DNA from: Acetivibrio clariflavus DSM 19732
GTDB taxonomy: Bacteria > Bacillota > Clostridia > Acetivibrionales > Acetivibrionaceae
Direction: 5' to 3'
Assembly: GCF_000237085.1 (NCBI RefSeq)
Contig: NC_016627.1
Location: 1,116,001-1,180,000 of the forward strand
Length of the DNA: 64,000 nucleotides
In this document: piece after piece, positions 1 through 9,210 of the stretch
Layout: each line of letters begins with the position of its first letter
How positions within the stretch are numbered: position 1 is the stretch's first letter
Translations under genes and position numbers: made by a program
The notes under the pieces: generated by a model
What the model saw: the letters and a program-made list of their open reading frames with translations, nothing else
What the model was told of the DNA's origin: nothing
The model's database searches: none

Positions 1-148
1 GCTTAAAACATTATTTGTTAGTAATGAATTCATATTACTGAAACGAAAAAGCTATTCGGATGAATTATTTTATATAGTATTGTATAATTTTAGAGAATCC
101 ATATTGGACTTTGGTTGTTTTTAGAATAAATATTGGAGGATTTCATTA

Positions 149-529
149 ATGAAAGTAAATTTAAAGTATATTATTGTCTTTTCAATTCTATTAGCTATTG
201 AAGTATTCATTGCTCTTTTTGTCAGGGATAAAATTATAAGACCTTTTATTGGAGATATATTAGTAATTGTTTTAATGTATTCGTTTATACGCAGTATTGT
301 ACAAAAAACTATAAAATTTCTCCCGGTGTATTTATTTTTGCTTGCCGTCTTTGTAGAGATAACTCAGTATTTTCATCTTGTAGACAAGCTGGGATTGAAG
401 GACAATAAGTTTATGGCCACCGTTTTGGGAACATCCTTTGATGTAAAAGATATTTTGTGTTATTTTATTGGCTCAATTATTTTAATTTTCTGGGAGAGAA
501 AATTAGAACCTTCTCTCGGAAGGTCATAA
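149..529 (+). CDS. DUF2809-like small integral membrane protein
   Basis: A 126-residue, very hydrophobic protein with about four membrane segments (near residues 8-25, 35-50, 55-72 and 100-117). The pattern of an N-terminal helix, then a VRDKIIRPFIGD segment, then a V-x-ITQYFHLVDKLG segment matches what I know of the DUF2809 family, which has no established biochemical role. The start is supported by GGAGG about 8 bases upstream. It stands alone, 146 bases before the next gene on the same strand. The family call rests on remembered motif pattern; the membrane location is seen directly. Confidence 0.7.
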   Translation: MKVNLKYIIVFSILLAIEVFIALFVRDKIIRPFIGDILVIVLMYSFIRSIVQKTIKFLPVYLFLLAVFVEITQYFHLVDKLGLKDNKFMATVLGTSFDVKDILCYFIGSIILIFWERKLEPSLGRS

Positions 530-675
530 CCGGTTCGATGCTCAATAGGCTGATGCTTCAAAAGTTTCTGCAATTAACATGATGGCTTGCTTCTGAATAG
601 TATTATAAAAGGAAGTTAACTTAAATGTGGTATTGATTATTTTCCATATTTAAAGCTGAGGCAGGCTTTTATGAA

Positions 676-1605
676 ATGTTAACTATGTATGAGCATCAGA
701 AACTATCGAGAATTTTTAGAGAAGCAGAATGTATTCCTTTTGATGACTTATCTAAAATAGCTATTATGAGTGATTGTCACAGAGGAGATGGAAGCTGGGC
801 AGATAGCTTTTCGAAAAATAAAAATATTTACTATGCAGCATTAAACTATTATTATGATATGAATTATACTTACATTGAATTGGGAGACGGGGACGAACTG
901 TGGGAGAACTATGAACTGTCTGAGATAGTAAATCAACACAGTGATGTCTTTTTTTTGCTGTCCAAATTTATTGATTCCGGCAGAGCTTATTTTATTTATG
1001 GGAATCACGACATTGTAAAGAAATTTAGTGGTTTTGCCAAGTGCAGTAAGTATAGATTTATGGATAAAAGAGAAAAGGCAAATATTTCATTGTTTGATAA
1101 GGTAAAGTTTCATGAAGGATTGATTTTGGAACATACCCTTTTTGGAAAAAGAATATTTTTAGTGCATGGACATCAGGTAAGCCTTATGAATGATAGATTA
1201 TGGAGATTAAGCAGGTTCCTGGTAAGGTATGTATGGAGACCGCTTGAATTGCTGGGAGTAAATGACCCCATCAGTGCAGCAAAAAATTATAAGAAGAAAG
1301 CATCAGTAGAGTCCAAATTAATTGATTGGGTGAAAAAAGAGAAACACATACTTATTGCGGGGCATACCCACAGACCTATGTTTCCGGAGTTGGGGGATTG
1401 GCCTTACTTTAACGATGGAAGCTGTATTCATCCCTATGGTATTACAAGCATTGAGATTGCTGATGGAAATATTTCGCTTGTCCGGTGGAGCATAAAGACC
1501 AAGAAAGATGGGACGTTGTTTGTGGACAGAGAAATAATTGCAGGTCCGGAAAAATTGATTAATTATTTTAAGTATTTAGAGAATAAAAAATATAATAATG
1601 TTTAA
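676..1605 (+). CDS. Calcineurin-like metallophosphoesterase (LpxH/UDP-diacylglucosamine pyrophosphohydrolase-like)
   Basis: A 309-residue soluble protein with the full metallophosphoesterase motif series: SDCH (D33, H35), GDGDE (about 70-74), GNHD (about 109-112), VHGHQ (about 165) and GHTHRP (about 229). These residues bind a two-metal centre that hydrolyses phosphate esters. The arrangement resembles the LpxH-like branch, but a Gram-positive without lipid A would not use it for that, so the substrate is unknown. A weak GAGGCAGG precedes the start; an in-frame ATG three codons later is an alternative. No clear partner gene lies nearby. Confidence 0.85.
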   Translation: MLTMYEHQKLSRIFREAECIPFDDLSKIAIMSDCHRGDGSWADSFSKNKNIYYAALNYYYDMNYTYIELGDGDELWENYELSEIVNQHSDVFFLLSKFIDSGRAYFIYGNHDIVKKFSGFAKCSKYRFMDKREKANISLFDKVKFHEGLILEHTLFGKRIFLVHGHQVSLMNDRLWRLSRFLVRYVWRPLELLGVNDPISAAKNYKKKASVESKLIDWVKKEKHILIAGHTHRPMFPELGDWPYFNDGSCIHPYGITSIEIADGNISLVRWSIKTKKDGTLFVDREIIAGPEKLINYFKYLENKKYNNV

Positions 1606-1740
1606 ATTCTTTGCGTTCAGTATCAGCATTAATTTTATACTTTTTTAAGTGCCTGTAAAAATTTTTCGGGATTAATGATAGCAACTAATGTTTTTGGTAT
1701 ATGTAAAGATAATAAATATTAGCAAAGGATAATATGATAC

Positions 1741-1880
1741 GCTCGGCTTTGCCAATGTGTTTCAAGGAAATGTAAACAAAAAATGAGCAGGGAAGAACTT
1801 AGCCGAGCTATTCTATTGAACTTTGCCGGTGAACCGGAGGCGATATTTGTATATGTTCTCATATCAAGGCAACTGATGAG
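1741..1880. other. Unidentified structured intergenic segment
   Basis: The 313-base gap between the metallophosphoesterase and azlD contains several complementary arms: GCTCGGCT (1741-1748) against AGCCGAGC (1801-1808), a CCGG-TGAA-CCGG hairpin (1826-1837), and CTCAT/ATGAG (about 1858-1880). It has higher GC than surrounding spacer DNA. I could not match it to a riboswitch, terminator or small-RNA family, and the transcribed strand is unclear. Confidence 0.35.
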
Positions 1881-1918
1881 TCTATAGACTAAAAAGCAAA
1901 AAGTCCTGGGGATAGCAT

Positions 1919-2221
1919 TTAGAAGAAAACTCCGGTAATTAAAACAGTTAATATTGATCCTAGTGCTACGATTACAAGACTTTTTCCCATATTGGCAAGA
2001 ATTAAAGCTACTGCAGTACCGAAAAGGGCTGTTTTGTAGTTGCCGGTAGAATTAAAAATGTCCGGAAAAGTAAGTGCCCCTAAAACGGCATAAGGAACGT
2101 ACTGCAAGAAGGATTTTATATATTTTGATTTTATTTCTTTTCTGAAAATGGATATTGGTAATACCCTCGGTATATATGTAACCAGAGCCATTAATAATAC
2201 TGCAATTAAAATATATGACAT
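1919..2221 (-). CDS. azlD: AzlD-family branched-chain amino acid export subunit
   Basis: A 100-residue membrane protein with about three to four helices, matching the small AzlD subunit that works with AzlC in export of branched-chain amino acids and related compounds. I chose the start at 2221 (protein begins MSYILIAV) because AAAGAGGAG lies just before it and because a longer reading would add a charged, non-conserved 15-residue head. The start is only 4 bases after the azlC stop, so the two are translationally linked. No obvious terminator follows. Confidence 0.85.
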   Translation of the reverse strand: MSYILIAVLLMALVTYIPRVLPISIFRKEIKSKYIKSFLQYVPYAVLGALTFPDIFNSTGNYKTALFGTAVALILANMGKSLVIVALGSILTVLITGVFF

Positions 2222-2225
2222 ATTT

Positions 2226-2948
2226 CTACTCCTCTTTGTTTTCTTCAAGCGGCCATAGGAAAGCACCTATTCCGGCAGCCATAATTGTAGATATAATAGT
2301 TCTGAATCCACTGGAAATAAAACTGAATAGAGGAATATATTTAAGCAGAATATTTATTGCTATTGAAATAACTATAATCATCAAAATGGGCCGGGATTTT
2401 TTTGCCGGCGGCACGATAATTGCGATAAACATGGCATACAAAGCGATACCCATTGCTCTGCTAATGGAATCGGGCAGTGCTGAACAGGTAAATGCACCTA
2501 AAGCTGTACCCAAACTCCAGCCAATTATAGGTCCCAGAATTAATCCTATCATATAGGAATAGGACAGTTTTCCCTCTTCCATAGATGCTATTGAAAAAGT
2601 TTCGTCTGTTATGCCAAATCCGAAAATAAGTCTTTGGGTTAGAGAAGTATCAGGTTTTATTTTTTGAGATAATGAAAGAGACATAAGTATGTATCGTATA
2701 TTTATAACAAAAGTAGTCATGGTTATTTCAAAAAGCCCGGCATTGTTTATAATGAGGTTTGTACCTGCGAATTGCCCTGCGCTGGTTAGGTTTGTCAAAG
2801 AAATAAATACTGCCATTAGGGGAGAAATACCTCCATTAACGGCCATTAAGCCAAAGGTAAAAGAAACGGGCACATATCCCAATGCAATAGGAAAGCCTTT
2901 TTTAAACCCGTAGACAAATTCCTTTTTGCAAGGTAAATAGGTATTCAT
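2226..2948 (-). CDS. azlC: AzlC-family branched-chain amino acid export permease
   Basis: A 240-residue integral membrane protein of normal AzlC length. The conserved N-terminal block with GFPIALGYVPVSFTFGLMA, and a later NIRY segment, are typical of the family. With AzlD it forms an exporter for branched-chain amino acids (established for Bacillus AzlCD; substrate here inferred). A strong GGGAGGAG site stands 11 bases before the ATG. First gene of a two-gene operon on the minus strand. Confidence 0.88.
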   Translation of the reverse strand: MNTYLPCKKEFVYGFKKGFPIALGYVPVSFTFGLMAVNGGISPLMAVFISLTNLTSAGQFAGTNLIINNAGLFEITMTTFVINIRYILMSLSLSQKIKPDTSLTQRLIFGFGITDETFSIASMEEGKLSYSYMIGLILGPIIGWSLGTALGAFTCSALPDSISRAMGIALYAMFIAIIVPPAKKSRPILMIIVISIAINILLKYIPLFSFISSGFRTIISTIMAAGIGAFLWPLEENKEE

Positions 2949-3155
2949 ATATTAAAGAACTCCTCCCATAATTATTTCCGGTAACTCCTATATCTGTGTA
3001 AACTTGCAGATATGGCAAATATTCGGTTCCAAACATGTAGAATATTATAATACCATTTGATAAAATTATCTAGTGCTTTTTGCTATTATGATTGGCAGTA
3101 TCTTATTTTATTAATAAGATAACTATTTTTTTGTACATACCTGCATAAATAAAAA

Positions 3156-3183
3156 CAGCTATTTCTTTTATAAGAAATAGCTG
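3156..3183 (-). terminator. Rho-independent terminator of hppA
   Basis: A perfect 12-bp stem CAGCTATTTCTT / AAGAAATAGCTG with a TTAT loop. On the minus strand it is followed by TTTTT and lies 28 bases past the hppA stop. Confidence 0.85.
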
Positions 3184-3211
3184 CTCTTTATAATTATTTT
3201 TTAAGCGATTT

Positions 3212-5299
3212 TTAGAATAATGAGTAAAGCAGGAATAATGTCGATAACAAGGATGCCACCAGTGACACAACTGTTATTTGTGTATTTATGGATGGGCCTG
3301 CAGTATCTTTAAAAGGATCGCCTACAGTATCACCAACAACGGCAGCTTTGTGGGCGGGTGAACCTTTTCCGCCACAGTTTCCGGCTTCAACGTACTTTTT
3401 GGAATTATCCCAAAGTCCACCGGCATTGGACATGAGCAGTGCAAGTAATAGTCCGGAAGCTATATTACCGGTAAGGAATCCACCGATAGCCGAAACACCG
3501 CCTATAAAGCCTACCACAATAGTTGCAATAATAGCTGTCAGTCCTGCCGGTATTAACTCTTTAAGGGAACCGGTAGTTGCAATGTCTATACATTTGTCAT
3601 AGTCTGGCTTTACGCCTTCCTTGCCTTCTTTCAGTCCCGGAATTGATTCCCATTGACGGTGGATTTCTTCCACCATTCTTTGTGCATTTTTATCAACACC
3701 TAGCATAAGCATGGCTGAAAAAACTGCAGGAATTGCAATTCCAACAATAAGTCCGAAAAATACAGCAGGATTCATTATATCAAAGTGGCTGATAGTTTCT
3801 AAACCGAGTTCTGCTGCTGCAGTATTCACTTCGCTCATGAAAGCACCCAGAAGTGCAATAACAGTAAGCCCGGCTGCACCGATAGAGAAACCTTTTGTAA
3901 CAGCTTTAACAGTATTTCCGGCTGAATCAAGTTCATCGGCTATGGCAATAACTTTTTCACCTAAGCCTCCCATTTCTGCAAGACCGCGGGCATTGTCAAC
4001 TATAGGTCCGTAAGCATCATTTGAAATAATCATACCCACTATGGAAAGCATTCCTACGGCTGACATAGAGATTCCAAACATACCGTAACCGGGACCTAAA
4101 GGATCGCAAATATAGTATGCTGCTAAAGAAGTAACTGCTATACCTATTAATGCCGGGAGAGCACTGATCAAACCGTAAGAAAATCCGGAAAGAATAGTAA
4201 AGGCAGGTCCGGACTTTGAAGCGTTTGCAACAGCCTGAACGATTGGCTTTGCATCGTTTGTAAAATAGTCGGAGGTAATACCGATTATAGTACCTACTAT
4301 AAGCCCGATAGCTGTAGCACCCCAGATACGCCATTCCAGACCGAAAATATATGTGGATAAAGCTGTTAATACAGCGTAAATTCCTGTTGTCACATAAGTA
4401 GAAGTGTTAAGGGCTTTGCTAGGGTCACCTTTTTCACCGATACGGGCAGTGGCTACACCAATTATTGAAGACAGAAGTCCGATAGCTGCATAGATAAATA
4501 CCATTGCCACGTTTTTGCCGGCTATTCCTCCTAATGAGGTGGCCATAACAAGGGCGGCTGACATAGAAGCAACATTGGAGTCAAAGAGGTCTGCTCCCAT
4601 TCCTGCAACATCGCCGACATTATCTCCTACGTTATCGGCTATAACAGCGGGATTTCTAGGGTCATCTTCTTCAATACCCAGTTCGACCTTACCTACAAGG
4701 TCAGCGCTGATATCGGCTGTCTTCGTGAAAATTCCGCCACCTGCTTTTGCAAAAAGAGCCAGTGAACTTGCTCCAAAGCTAAAGCCAAGAACTGCACTAG
4801 CATCACCTACAAGCCATATAACCAAAGTTACGCCGAGAAGACTGGTGCCGACAACAGCCATTCCCATTACAGCGCCACCGCGGAATCCTGTCATAAAGGA
4901 AGGTTTAACACCTTTAGTTGCAGCTTCTGCAGCTTTTATATTTGCTATTGTAGCAATTTGTATACCTATTTTTCCTGCAAGAGCTGATAAAACTGTACCG
5001 AAAACATACGAAACAGCCATAAAGATGTTTTCGGAAATATTATTGGTGTTCCAAATAGGTTTTGGCAGCAGTAATACTATCAGAACACCTGCTACTGCTG
5101 TAAAACGTGCTAGAATAAGGTATTCGCGTTTCAAAAAGGTATTGGCACCCTGACGTATATACTCGCCTATTTCAGCAATTCTGGCATTTGATGAAGGTTG
5201 TGATTTAACCCACGTATACAGCCAGACTGCAAAAGCGAGAGCTAGAATAGAGATTAACAGAGATGCCATTTGAACCGTTTGAGTAGAGATTTCAAACAT
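3212..5299 (-). CDS. hppA: Membrane-bound ion-pumping pyrophosphatase (K+-independent H+-PPase type)
   Basis: A 695-residue polytopic membrane protein of normal family length. It couples hydrolysis of pyrophosphate to ion transport across the cell membrane. The signature substrate-binding region is present: GGGIFTKTADISADLVGKVE, then E-x-DPRNPAVIADNVGDNVGD. The subclass-determining motif reads GNTVKA with Lys465 at the position that is Ala in K+-dependent enzymes, so by established family knowledge this is expected to be a K+-independent H+ pump. Transcribed alone, with a terminator just downstream and a promoter region shared divergently with the trp leader. Confidence 0.95.
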   Translation of the reverse strand: MFEISTQTVQMASLLISILALAFAVWLYTWVKSQPSSNARIAEIGEYIRQGANTFLKREYLILARFTAVAGVLIVLLLPKPIWNTNNISENIFMAVSYVFGTVLSALAGKIGIQIATIANIKAAEAATKGVKPSFMTGFRGGAVMGMAVVGTSLLGVTLVIWLVGDASAVLGFSFGASSLALFAKAGGGIFTKTADISADLVGKVELGIEEDDPRNPAVIADNVGDNVGDVAGMGADLFDSNVASMSAALVMATSLGGIAGKNVAMVFIYAAIGLLSSIIGVATARIGEKGDPSKALNTSTYVTTGIYAVLTALSTYIFGLEWRIWGATAIGLIVGTIIGITSDYFTNDAKPIVQAVANASKSGPAFTILSGFSYGLISALPALIGIAVTSLAAYYICDPLGPGYGMFGISMSAVGMLSIVGMIISNDAYGPIVDNARGLAEMGGLGEKVIAIADELDSAGNTVKAVTKGFSIGAAGLTVIALLGAFMSEVNTAAAELGLETISHFDIMNPAVFFGLIVGIAIPAVFSAMLMLGVDKNAQRMVEEIHRQWESIPGLKEGKEGVKPDYDKCIDIATTGSLKELIPAGLTAIIATIVVGFIGGVSAIGGFLTGNIASGLLLALLMSNAGGLWDNSKKYVEAGNCGGKGSPAHKAAVVGDTVGDPFKDTAGPSINTQITVVSLVASLLSTLFLLYSLF

Positions 5300-5720
5300 A
5301 TGCGCTGACCTCCTTAATAATTATAAACTCCTTTAATTTCAATATTTTACTACAACGGTATATATTGTTCAAATTCAATATCAGCCATTTATTTTTAAAT
5401 AATTACAGAAACTTTACATTTATGTATTTATATGTAATTATGTCCCTTTTATAAATATAGTTAAAAAACTTAATACACTTAATTTATAAAGGAGTAAAAA
5501 ATTGTATTAAATTTTGTACATTAGGCTAATATTTTGCTTTAAGTTTTATCATAGTAATTTATCGGATATATGCTTATTTTATTCAACCATAAATTAATTG
5601 ATAACTATAAAAATTTTTTTGCATTTTACAATACTGCGTATTATGTATTGTTCTACATTTTTGCATTATTGACAAAATATTTTGATGATGCTAATATAAT
5701 ATGTAATCAGAATAATATTT
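5300..5720. other. AT-rich divergent promoter region
   Basis: About 420 bases without a gene between hppA and the trp T-box. It holds a plus-strand TTGACA at 5669-5674 followed by TAATATAAT at 5692-5700, a likely promoter for the T-box leader. The hppA promoter must also lie here, but I could not place it. Nothing else recognised. Confidence 0.5.
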
Positions 5721-5987
5721 AAACCTATGATCAAGAGGAGTAGGAATAAATATTTGTATAAGAGAGCCGCTAGCTGCTGAGAATGCGGTTACAAAGTTTA
5801 TTCTGAATGGACTTGTGAGGGAAGCCCGAAATTGAAAAAAAGTAGGCGCTTACGGAGGCCCGATCCGTTACCAGCAGGGTGTATATGTTAGTATACAGAA
5901 TGAGAGGACGTTTTATCGTCAATTTGGGTGGTACCGCAGAAGCTTAAGGCTTTTGTCCCTTATAGAGGGATAAAAGCTTTTTTTGAT
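5721..5987 (+). promoter_or_regulatory. Tryptophan-specific T-box leader with terminator
   Basis: The region has the classic T-box parts in order: a stem I with the AGAGAGCC-type start (from 5760), a specifier loop reading GAATGGAC with the Trp codon TGG at 5808-5810, the conserved T-box sequence TGGGTGGTACCGC (5925-5937), and a competing terminator whose arms are 5946-5960 and 5966-5980 followed by a T-run. Uncharged tRNA-Trp should stabilise the antiterminator and allow transcription of trpBA. The specifier assignment agrees with the downstream genes. Confidence 0.93.
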
Positions 5988-6045
5988 ATGTGTAAGAATG
6001 GTAATGTTTATAAAGGCTTTTATCATAAAAGTTAGGAGGATGAAC

Positions 6046-7230
6046 ATGTCTAAAGGAAGATTCGGAAAACATGGTGGTCAGTATGTTCCGGAAACATTGA
6101 TGAATGCATTGATTGAACTTGAGGAAGCTTATAATCATTTTAAGGATGATCCGGAATTTAATAGGGAACTGATCAATTTGTTCAATAATTATGCAGGCCG
6201 TCCGTCGCTTTTGTATTATGCGGAAAAAATGACTAAAGATTTGGGTGGTGCCAAGATTTATCTAAAAAGAGAGGATCTCAATCATACCGGTTCGCATAAA
6301 ATTAACAATGTACTGGGACAGGTGCTTTTGGCAAAAAAGATGGGGAAAACCCGTGTTATTGCAGAAACGGGTGCCGGACAGCACGGTGTTGCTACAGCCA
6401 CTGCAGCAGCTCTTATGGGCCTTGAATGCGAGATATTCATGGGTAAGGAGGATACGGAACGACAGGCGCTAAATGTTTACCGTATGGAACTTCTGGGTGC
6501 AAAGGTTCATGCAGTGACTAGCGGAACTCAAACACTAAAGGATGCAGTAAATGAAACCATGCGTGAATGGACAAAACGTGTCAGTGATACTCATTATGTA
6601 TTGGGATCTGTAATGGGACCTCATCCCTTCCCCACAATTGTGCGTGATTTTCAAAGTGTAATAGGCCGTGAAGTCAAGCAGCAGATAATGCAAAAGGAAG
6701 GACGGCTTCCCGATGTGGTTTTGGCATGTGTTGGAGGCGGCAGTAATGCAATGGGAATATTCTATAACTTTATAGAAGATAAAAGTGTGCGATTAATTGG
6801 ATGCGAGGCAGCAGGACATGGTGTTGACAGCGGTAAGACAGCAGCAACAATAGCCACCGGTAAGTTGGGAATATTCCACGGAATGAAGTCATATTTCTGC
6901 CAGGATGAGTATGGTCAGATTGCACCCGTATATTCAATTTCAGCAGGTCTTGACTATCCCGGTATCGGTCCGGAACATGCAAATTTACACGATATGGGCA
7001 GGGCGGAATATGTTCCTGTTACAGATGCTGAAGCTGTAGAAGCTTTTGAATACCTGTCACGGGTTGAGGGAGTTATACCGGCTATAGAGAGTGCGCATGC
7101 CGTTGCCTATGCTAAAAAAATTGCACCAGGCATGAATAAAGATCAAATTATTGTAATTTGCCTATCCGGAAGAGGAGATAAGGATGTTGCTGCTATAGCA
7201 CGTTACAGGGGGGTTAATATATATGAATAG
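6046..7230 (+). CDS. trpB: Tryptophan synthase beta subunit (T-box controlled copy)
   Basis: A 394-residue class-1 TrpB, the PLP enzyme that condenses indole with serine to make tryptophan. The PLP lysine is K85 in [10 protein letters not shown] and the catalytic glutamate is E107 in AETGAGQHG; the GGGSNA phosphate-binding loop is also present. I chose the start at 6046 because AGGAGG ends 6 bases before it; an ATG two codons upstream overlaps that site. trpA overlaps its end by 8 bases, so the two subunits are co-translated. The rest of the trp pathway is not in this window. A second trpB lies at 40993-42183. Confidence 0.95.
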   Translation: MSKGRFGKHGGQYVPETLMNALIELEEAYNHFKDDPEFNRELINLFNNYAGRPSLLYYAEKMTKDLGGAKIYLKREDLNHTGSHKINNVLGQVLLAKKMGKTRVIAETGAGQHGVATATAAALMGLECEIFMGKEDTERQALNVYRMELLGAKVHAVTSGTQTLKDAVNETMREWTKRVSDTHYVLGSVMGPHPFPTIVRDFQSVIGREVKQQIMQKEGRLPDVVLACVGGGSNAMGIFYNFIEDKSVRLIGCEAAGHGVDSGKTAATIATGKLGIFHGMKSYFCQDEYGQIAPVYSISAGLDYPGIGPEHANLHDMGRAEYVPVTDAEAVEAFEYLSRVEGVIPAIESAHAVAYAKKIAPGMNKDQIIVICLSGRGDKDVAAIARYRGVNIYE

Positions 7231-7993
7231 AATAGAACAGGTTTTTAAAAACAGAAAGGCATTTATTCCGTTCATTACTGCAGGAGACCCGTCACTGGAT
7301 ATAACGGAAAAGTTAGTGCTTAAAATGGCTGAGGCAGGATCCGATTTGATTGAGTTGGGTATACCCTTTTCTGACCCCATTGCAGAAGGTCCGGTTATAC
7401 AGGAAGCGGATAATAGAGCATTGGAGGCTGGAACTACTACCGATAAAGTGTTTGATATGGTAAAAAGTATTCGCAGGTCATGTAATGTTCCAATAGCATT
7501 TATGACCTATGCAAATCCGATTTTTACTTACGGTACTGATGAATTTATGAAGAAATGTCAGGAAGTAGGGGTGGATGCAGTAATTGTTCCTGATATTCCT
7601 TATGAGGAAAAAGGGGAACTTTTGCCCTATTGCTCAAAATATAATGTTACTTTCATATCCATGATTGCACCGACGTCTAATGAACGCATTCGCAAAATAG
7701 CAGCAGAAGCAGAAGGTTTTATATATTGTGTTTCCTCAATGGGTGTAACGGGAGTAAGAGAAAAACTGGGAGACAATATCGAAGAAATGATAAAAATTGC
7801 AAAAGAAGTTAAAGATATTCCGTGTGCAATTGGCTTTGGAATATCGACACCGGAGCAGGCGGCAGCCATGAGCAAAATTTCCGATGGTGTAATTGTTGGA
7901 AGTGCAATTGTAAAAATTATTGCCCAGTATGGTTTTGAGTGTGTACCCCATGTTGAGGAGTATGTAAAAAGTATGATAAAAGCCATAAGATAG
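7223..7993 (+). CDS. trpA: Tryptophan synthase alpha subunit
   Basis: A 256-residue TIM-barrel protein that cleaves indole-3-glycerol phosphate to indole and glyceraldehyde-3-phosphate for the beta subunit. [10 protein letters not shown] and [15 protein letters not shown] are family hallmarks. E44 matches the catalytic glutamate of the enteric enzyme (E49). The residue equivalent to D60 is glutamate (E55) here, a conservative change. GFGISTPEQ and VGSAIV give the phosphate-binding end. It overlaps trpB by 8 bases, with a GGGGGG site upstream of its ATG. It should be controlled by the T-box ahead of trpB. Confidence 0.94.
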   Translation: MNRIEQVFKNRKAFIPFITAGDPSLDITEKLVLKMAEAGSDLIELGIPFSDPIAEGPVIQEADNRALEAGTTTDKVFDMVKSIRRSCNVPIAFMTYANPIFTYGTDEFMKKCQEVGVDAVIVPDIPYEEKGELLPYCSKYNVTFISMIAPTSNERIRKIAAEAEGFIYCVSSMGVTGVREKLGDNIEEMIKIAKEVKDIPCAIGFGISTPEQAAAMSKISDGVIVGSAIVKIIAQYGFECVPHVEEYVKSMIKAIR

Positions 7994-8156
7994 ACTGGAA
8001 ATTAAATCATAAAATTCCGCTAACTTTTATATTAGTGTGCTACATAAAATGTATGCTTTTTGTTGATTTATTAAATAGAATTACGAAAAGAGCAAATTAA
8101 AAAATTGAGAATAAAGCAGATAGGTTATGAAAACATAATAATTCTATTTGTTTATT

Positions 8157-8198
8157 CCAAAAACTTAACAATTACTATTTTAATGAATAGGTTTTTGG
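8157..8198 (+). terminator. Possible weak terminator after trpBA
   Basis: An 8-bp stem CCAAAAAC / GTTTTTGG with a 26-base loop, lying about 165 bases after trpA in a 330-base gap. The stem is AT-rich and the trailing T content is poor, so this is a weak call. Confidence 0.3.
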
Positions 8199-8252
8199 CT
8201 TATTATGGAAGGACTAGTGTTTTATTTTAATATGATATACCTCTTGAAGTTG

Positions 8253-8270
8253 GTTATCATATATGATAAC
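8253..8270. promoter_or_regulatory. Perfect palindrome, likely toxin-antitoxin operator
   Basis: GTTATCATATATGATAAC is a perfect 18-bp palindrome 53 bases before the toxin gene. Related half-sites (TATGATATAC at 8231 and ATCATGATAT at 8281) flank it. XRE-type antitoxins usually repress their own operon by binding such palindromes, so it is the probable site for the antitoxin encoded at 8682-8966. The binding is inferred. Confidence 0.6.
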
Positions 8271-8323
8271 ATAATTATGAATCATGATATACACTAATAT
8301 TGAATAAATATTGGAGATGTATT

Positions 8324-8689
8324 ATGGAATGGCAAGTGGAATTTTACAAAAAGGAAAACGGAAATATACCTGTACTTGATTATTTACTTTCATTGGACCC
8401 GAAAATGCGCGCAAAAGCATATAGTGAAATAGAACTGCTTGAAAAACATGGATTGAATTTAAAGGAACCTTATGTAAAACCTATAAAGGGTGCAAAGTAC
8501 AAGGGACTTTTTGAACTGAGAGTAAAGTTTGCATCAGATATTGGAAGAATTTTTTACTTTACATACCATAATAATACTTTTGTAATGCTTCATGGATTTA
8601 CGAAAAAAACAGAAAAAACACCACAAAGAAAACTGGATAGAGCACTGCGTTATAAAGAAGATTATGAAAGAAGGTGTAATAATGAGTAA
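8324..8689 (+). CDS. HigB/RelE-type toxin (Gp49 family)
   Basis: A 121-residue basic protein of the phage Gp49/HigB toxin family, expected to be a ribosome-associated mRNA interferase. The diagnostic core is GLFELRVKFASDIGRIFYF followed by FVMLHGFTKKTEKTP and a basic C-terminus. I chose the start at 8324 (MEWQVEFYK) because GGAG lies 7 bases upstream; an earlier in-frame ATG has no ribosome site. The antitoxin gene overlaps its last 8 bases. The toxin-first order is typical of HigBA systems. The activity is inferred from the family. Confidence 0.85.
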   Translation: MEWQVEFYKKENGNIPVLDYLLSLDPKMRAKAYSEIELLEKHGLNLKEPYVKPIKGAKYKGLFELRVKFASDIGRIFYFTYHNNTFVMLHGFTKKTEKTPQRKLDRALRYKEDYERRCNNE

Positions 8690-8966
8690 AGCTGGAGTGA
8701 AATTTTCAGAAGTAAAAGAACTTTTAATGAAAGATGAAGAATTCAAAAAGGAATACGAAAAGTTAAAACCGCGCTATGAAATAATTTATCAAATTATTGA
8801 AGCACGAATAAGCCAAAATATAACTCAAGAAGAGTTGGCACTACGGGTTGGTACTCAAAAATCCAATATTAGTCGATTGGAGAGTGGAACATATAACCCA
8901 TCATTAGATTTCTTGATTAAAGTTGCTCATTGCCTTGGAAAGGAAATACAAGTGATATTGAAATGA
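8682..8966 (+). CDS. XRE-family HTH antitoxin (HigA-like)
   Basis: A 94-residue protein with an N-terminal helical region and a C-terminal XRE helix-turn-helix: ITQEELALRVGTQKSNISRLESG at about residues 47-69, followed by a TYNPSLDFLIKVAHCLG helix. It is expected to bind the upstream toxin and the palindromic operator at 8253-8270. The start at 8682 is preceded by GAAAGAAGG and overlaps the toxin stop, indicating coupled translation. A strong terminator follows 40 bases later, so the pair is a self-contained unit. Confidence 0.87.
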   Translation: MSKAGVKFSEVKELLMKDEEFKKEYEKLKPRYEIIYQIIEARISQNITQEELALRVGTQKSNISRLESGTYNPSLDFLIKVAHCLGKEIQVILK

Positions 8967-9007
8967 TGAATATAGAATTTATTTTAATTTTAGTAGGAGT
9001 GATTAAT

Positions 9008-9039
9008 TAGGTACTGAGGTTTCAGTACCTAATTTTTTT
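9008..9039 (+). terminator. Rho-independent terminator of the toxin-antitoxin operon
   Basis: A perfect 10-bp stem TAGGTACTGA / TCAGTACCTA with a GGTT loop, followed by a run of seven T. Confidence 0.9.
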
Positions 9040-9210
9040 GAAGGTGAAAAGCGGTCATTGAATTAATCAATGATTAACATACTATATTTAAAAGCTAGAT
9101 TGATATGGCTAGAAATTTAATATAATGTAATTTTTGAGAAGGATTTTTGGAAAATGTTAAGAAATATACCATTATATAATATGGTATTTTAATGTAAGTA
9201 GGTGATAGGA

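Noticed and set aside
1741-1880. Cyclic-di-GMP, cobalamin or SAM riboswitch in the gap before azlD
   Set aside because: Short matches to parts of consensus sequences were found on one or the other strand, but none had the ordered core motifs, and no downstream gene fits.
2215-2556. Plus-strand open frames across azlC and across hppA (also 3288-5153)
   Set aside because: They are antisense to well-supported membrane protein genes and show no ribosome sites or family features.
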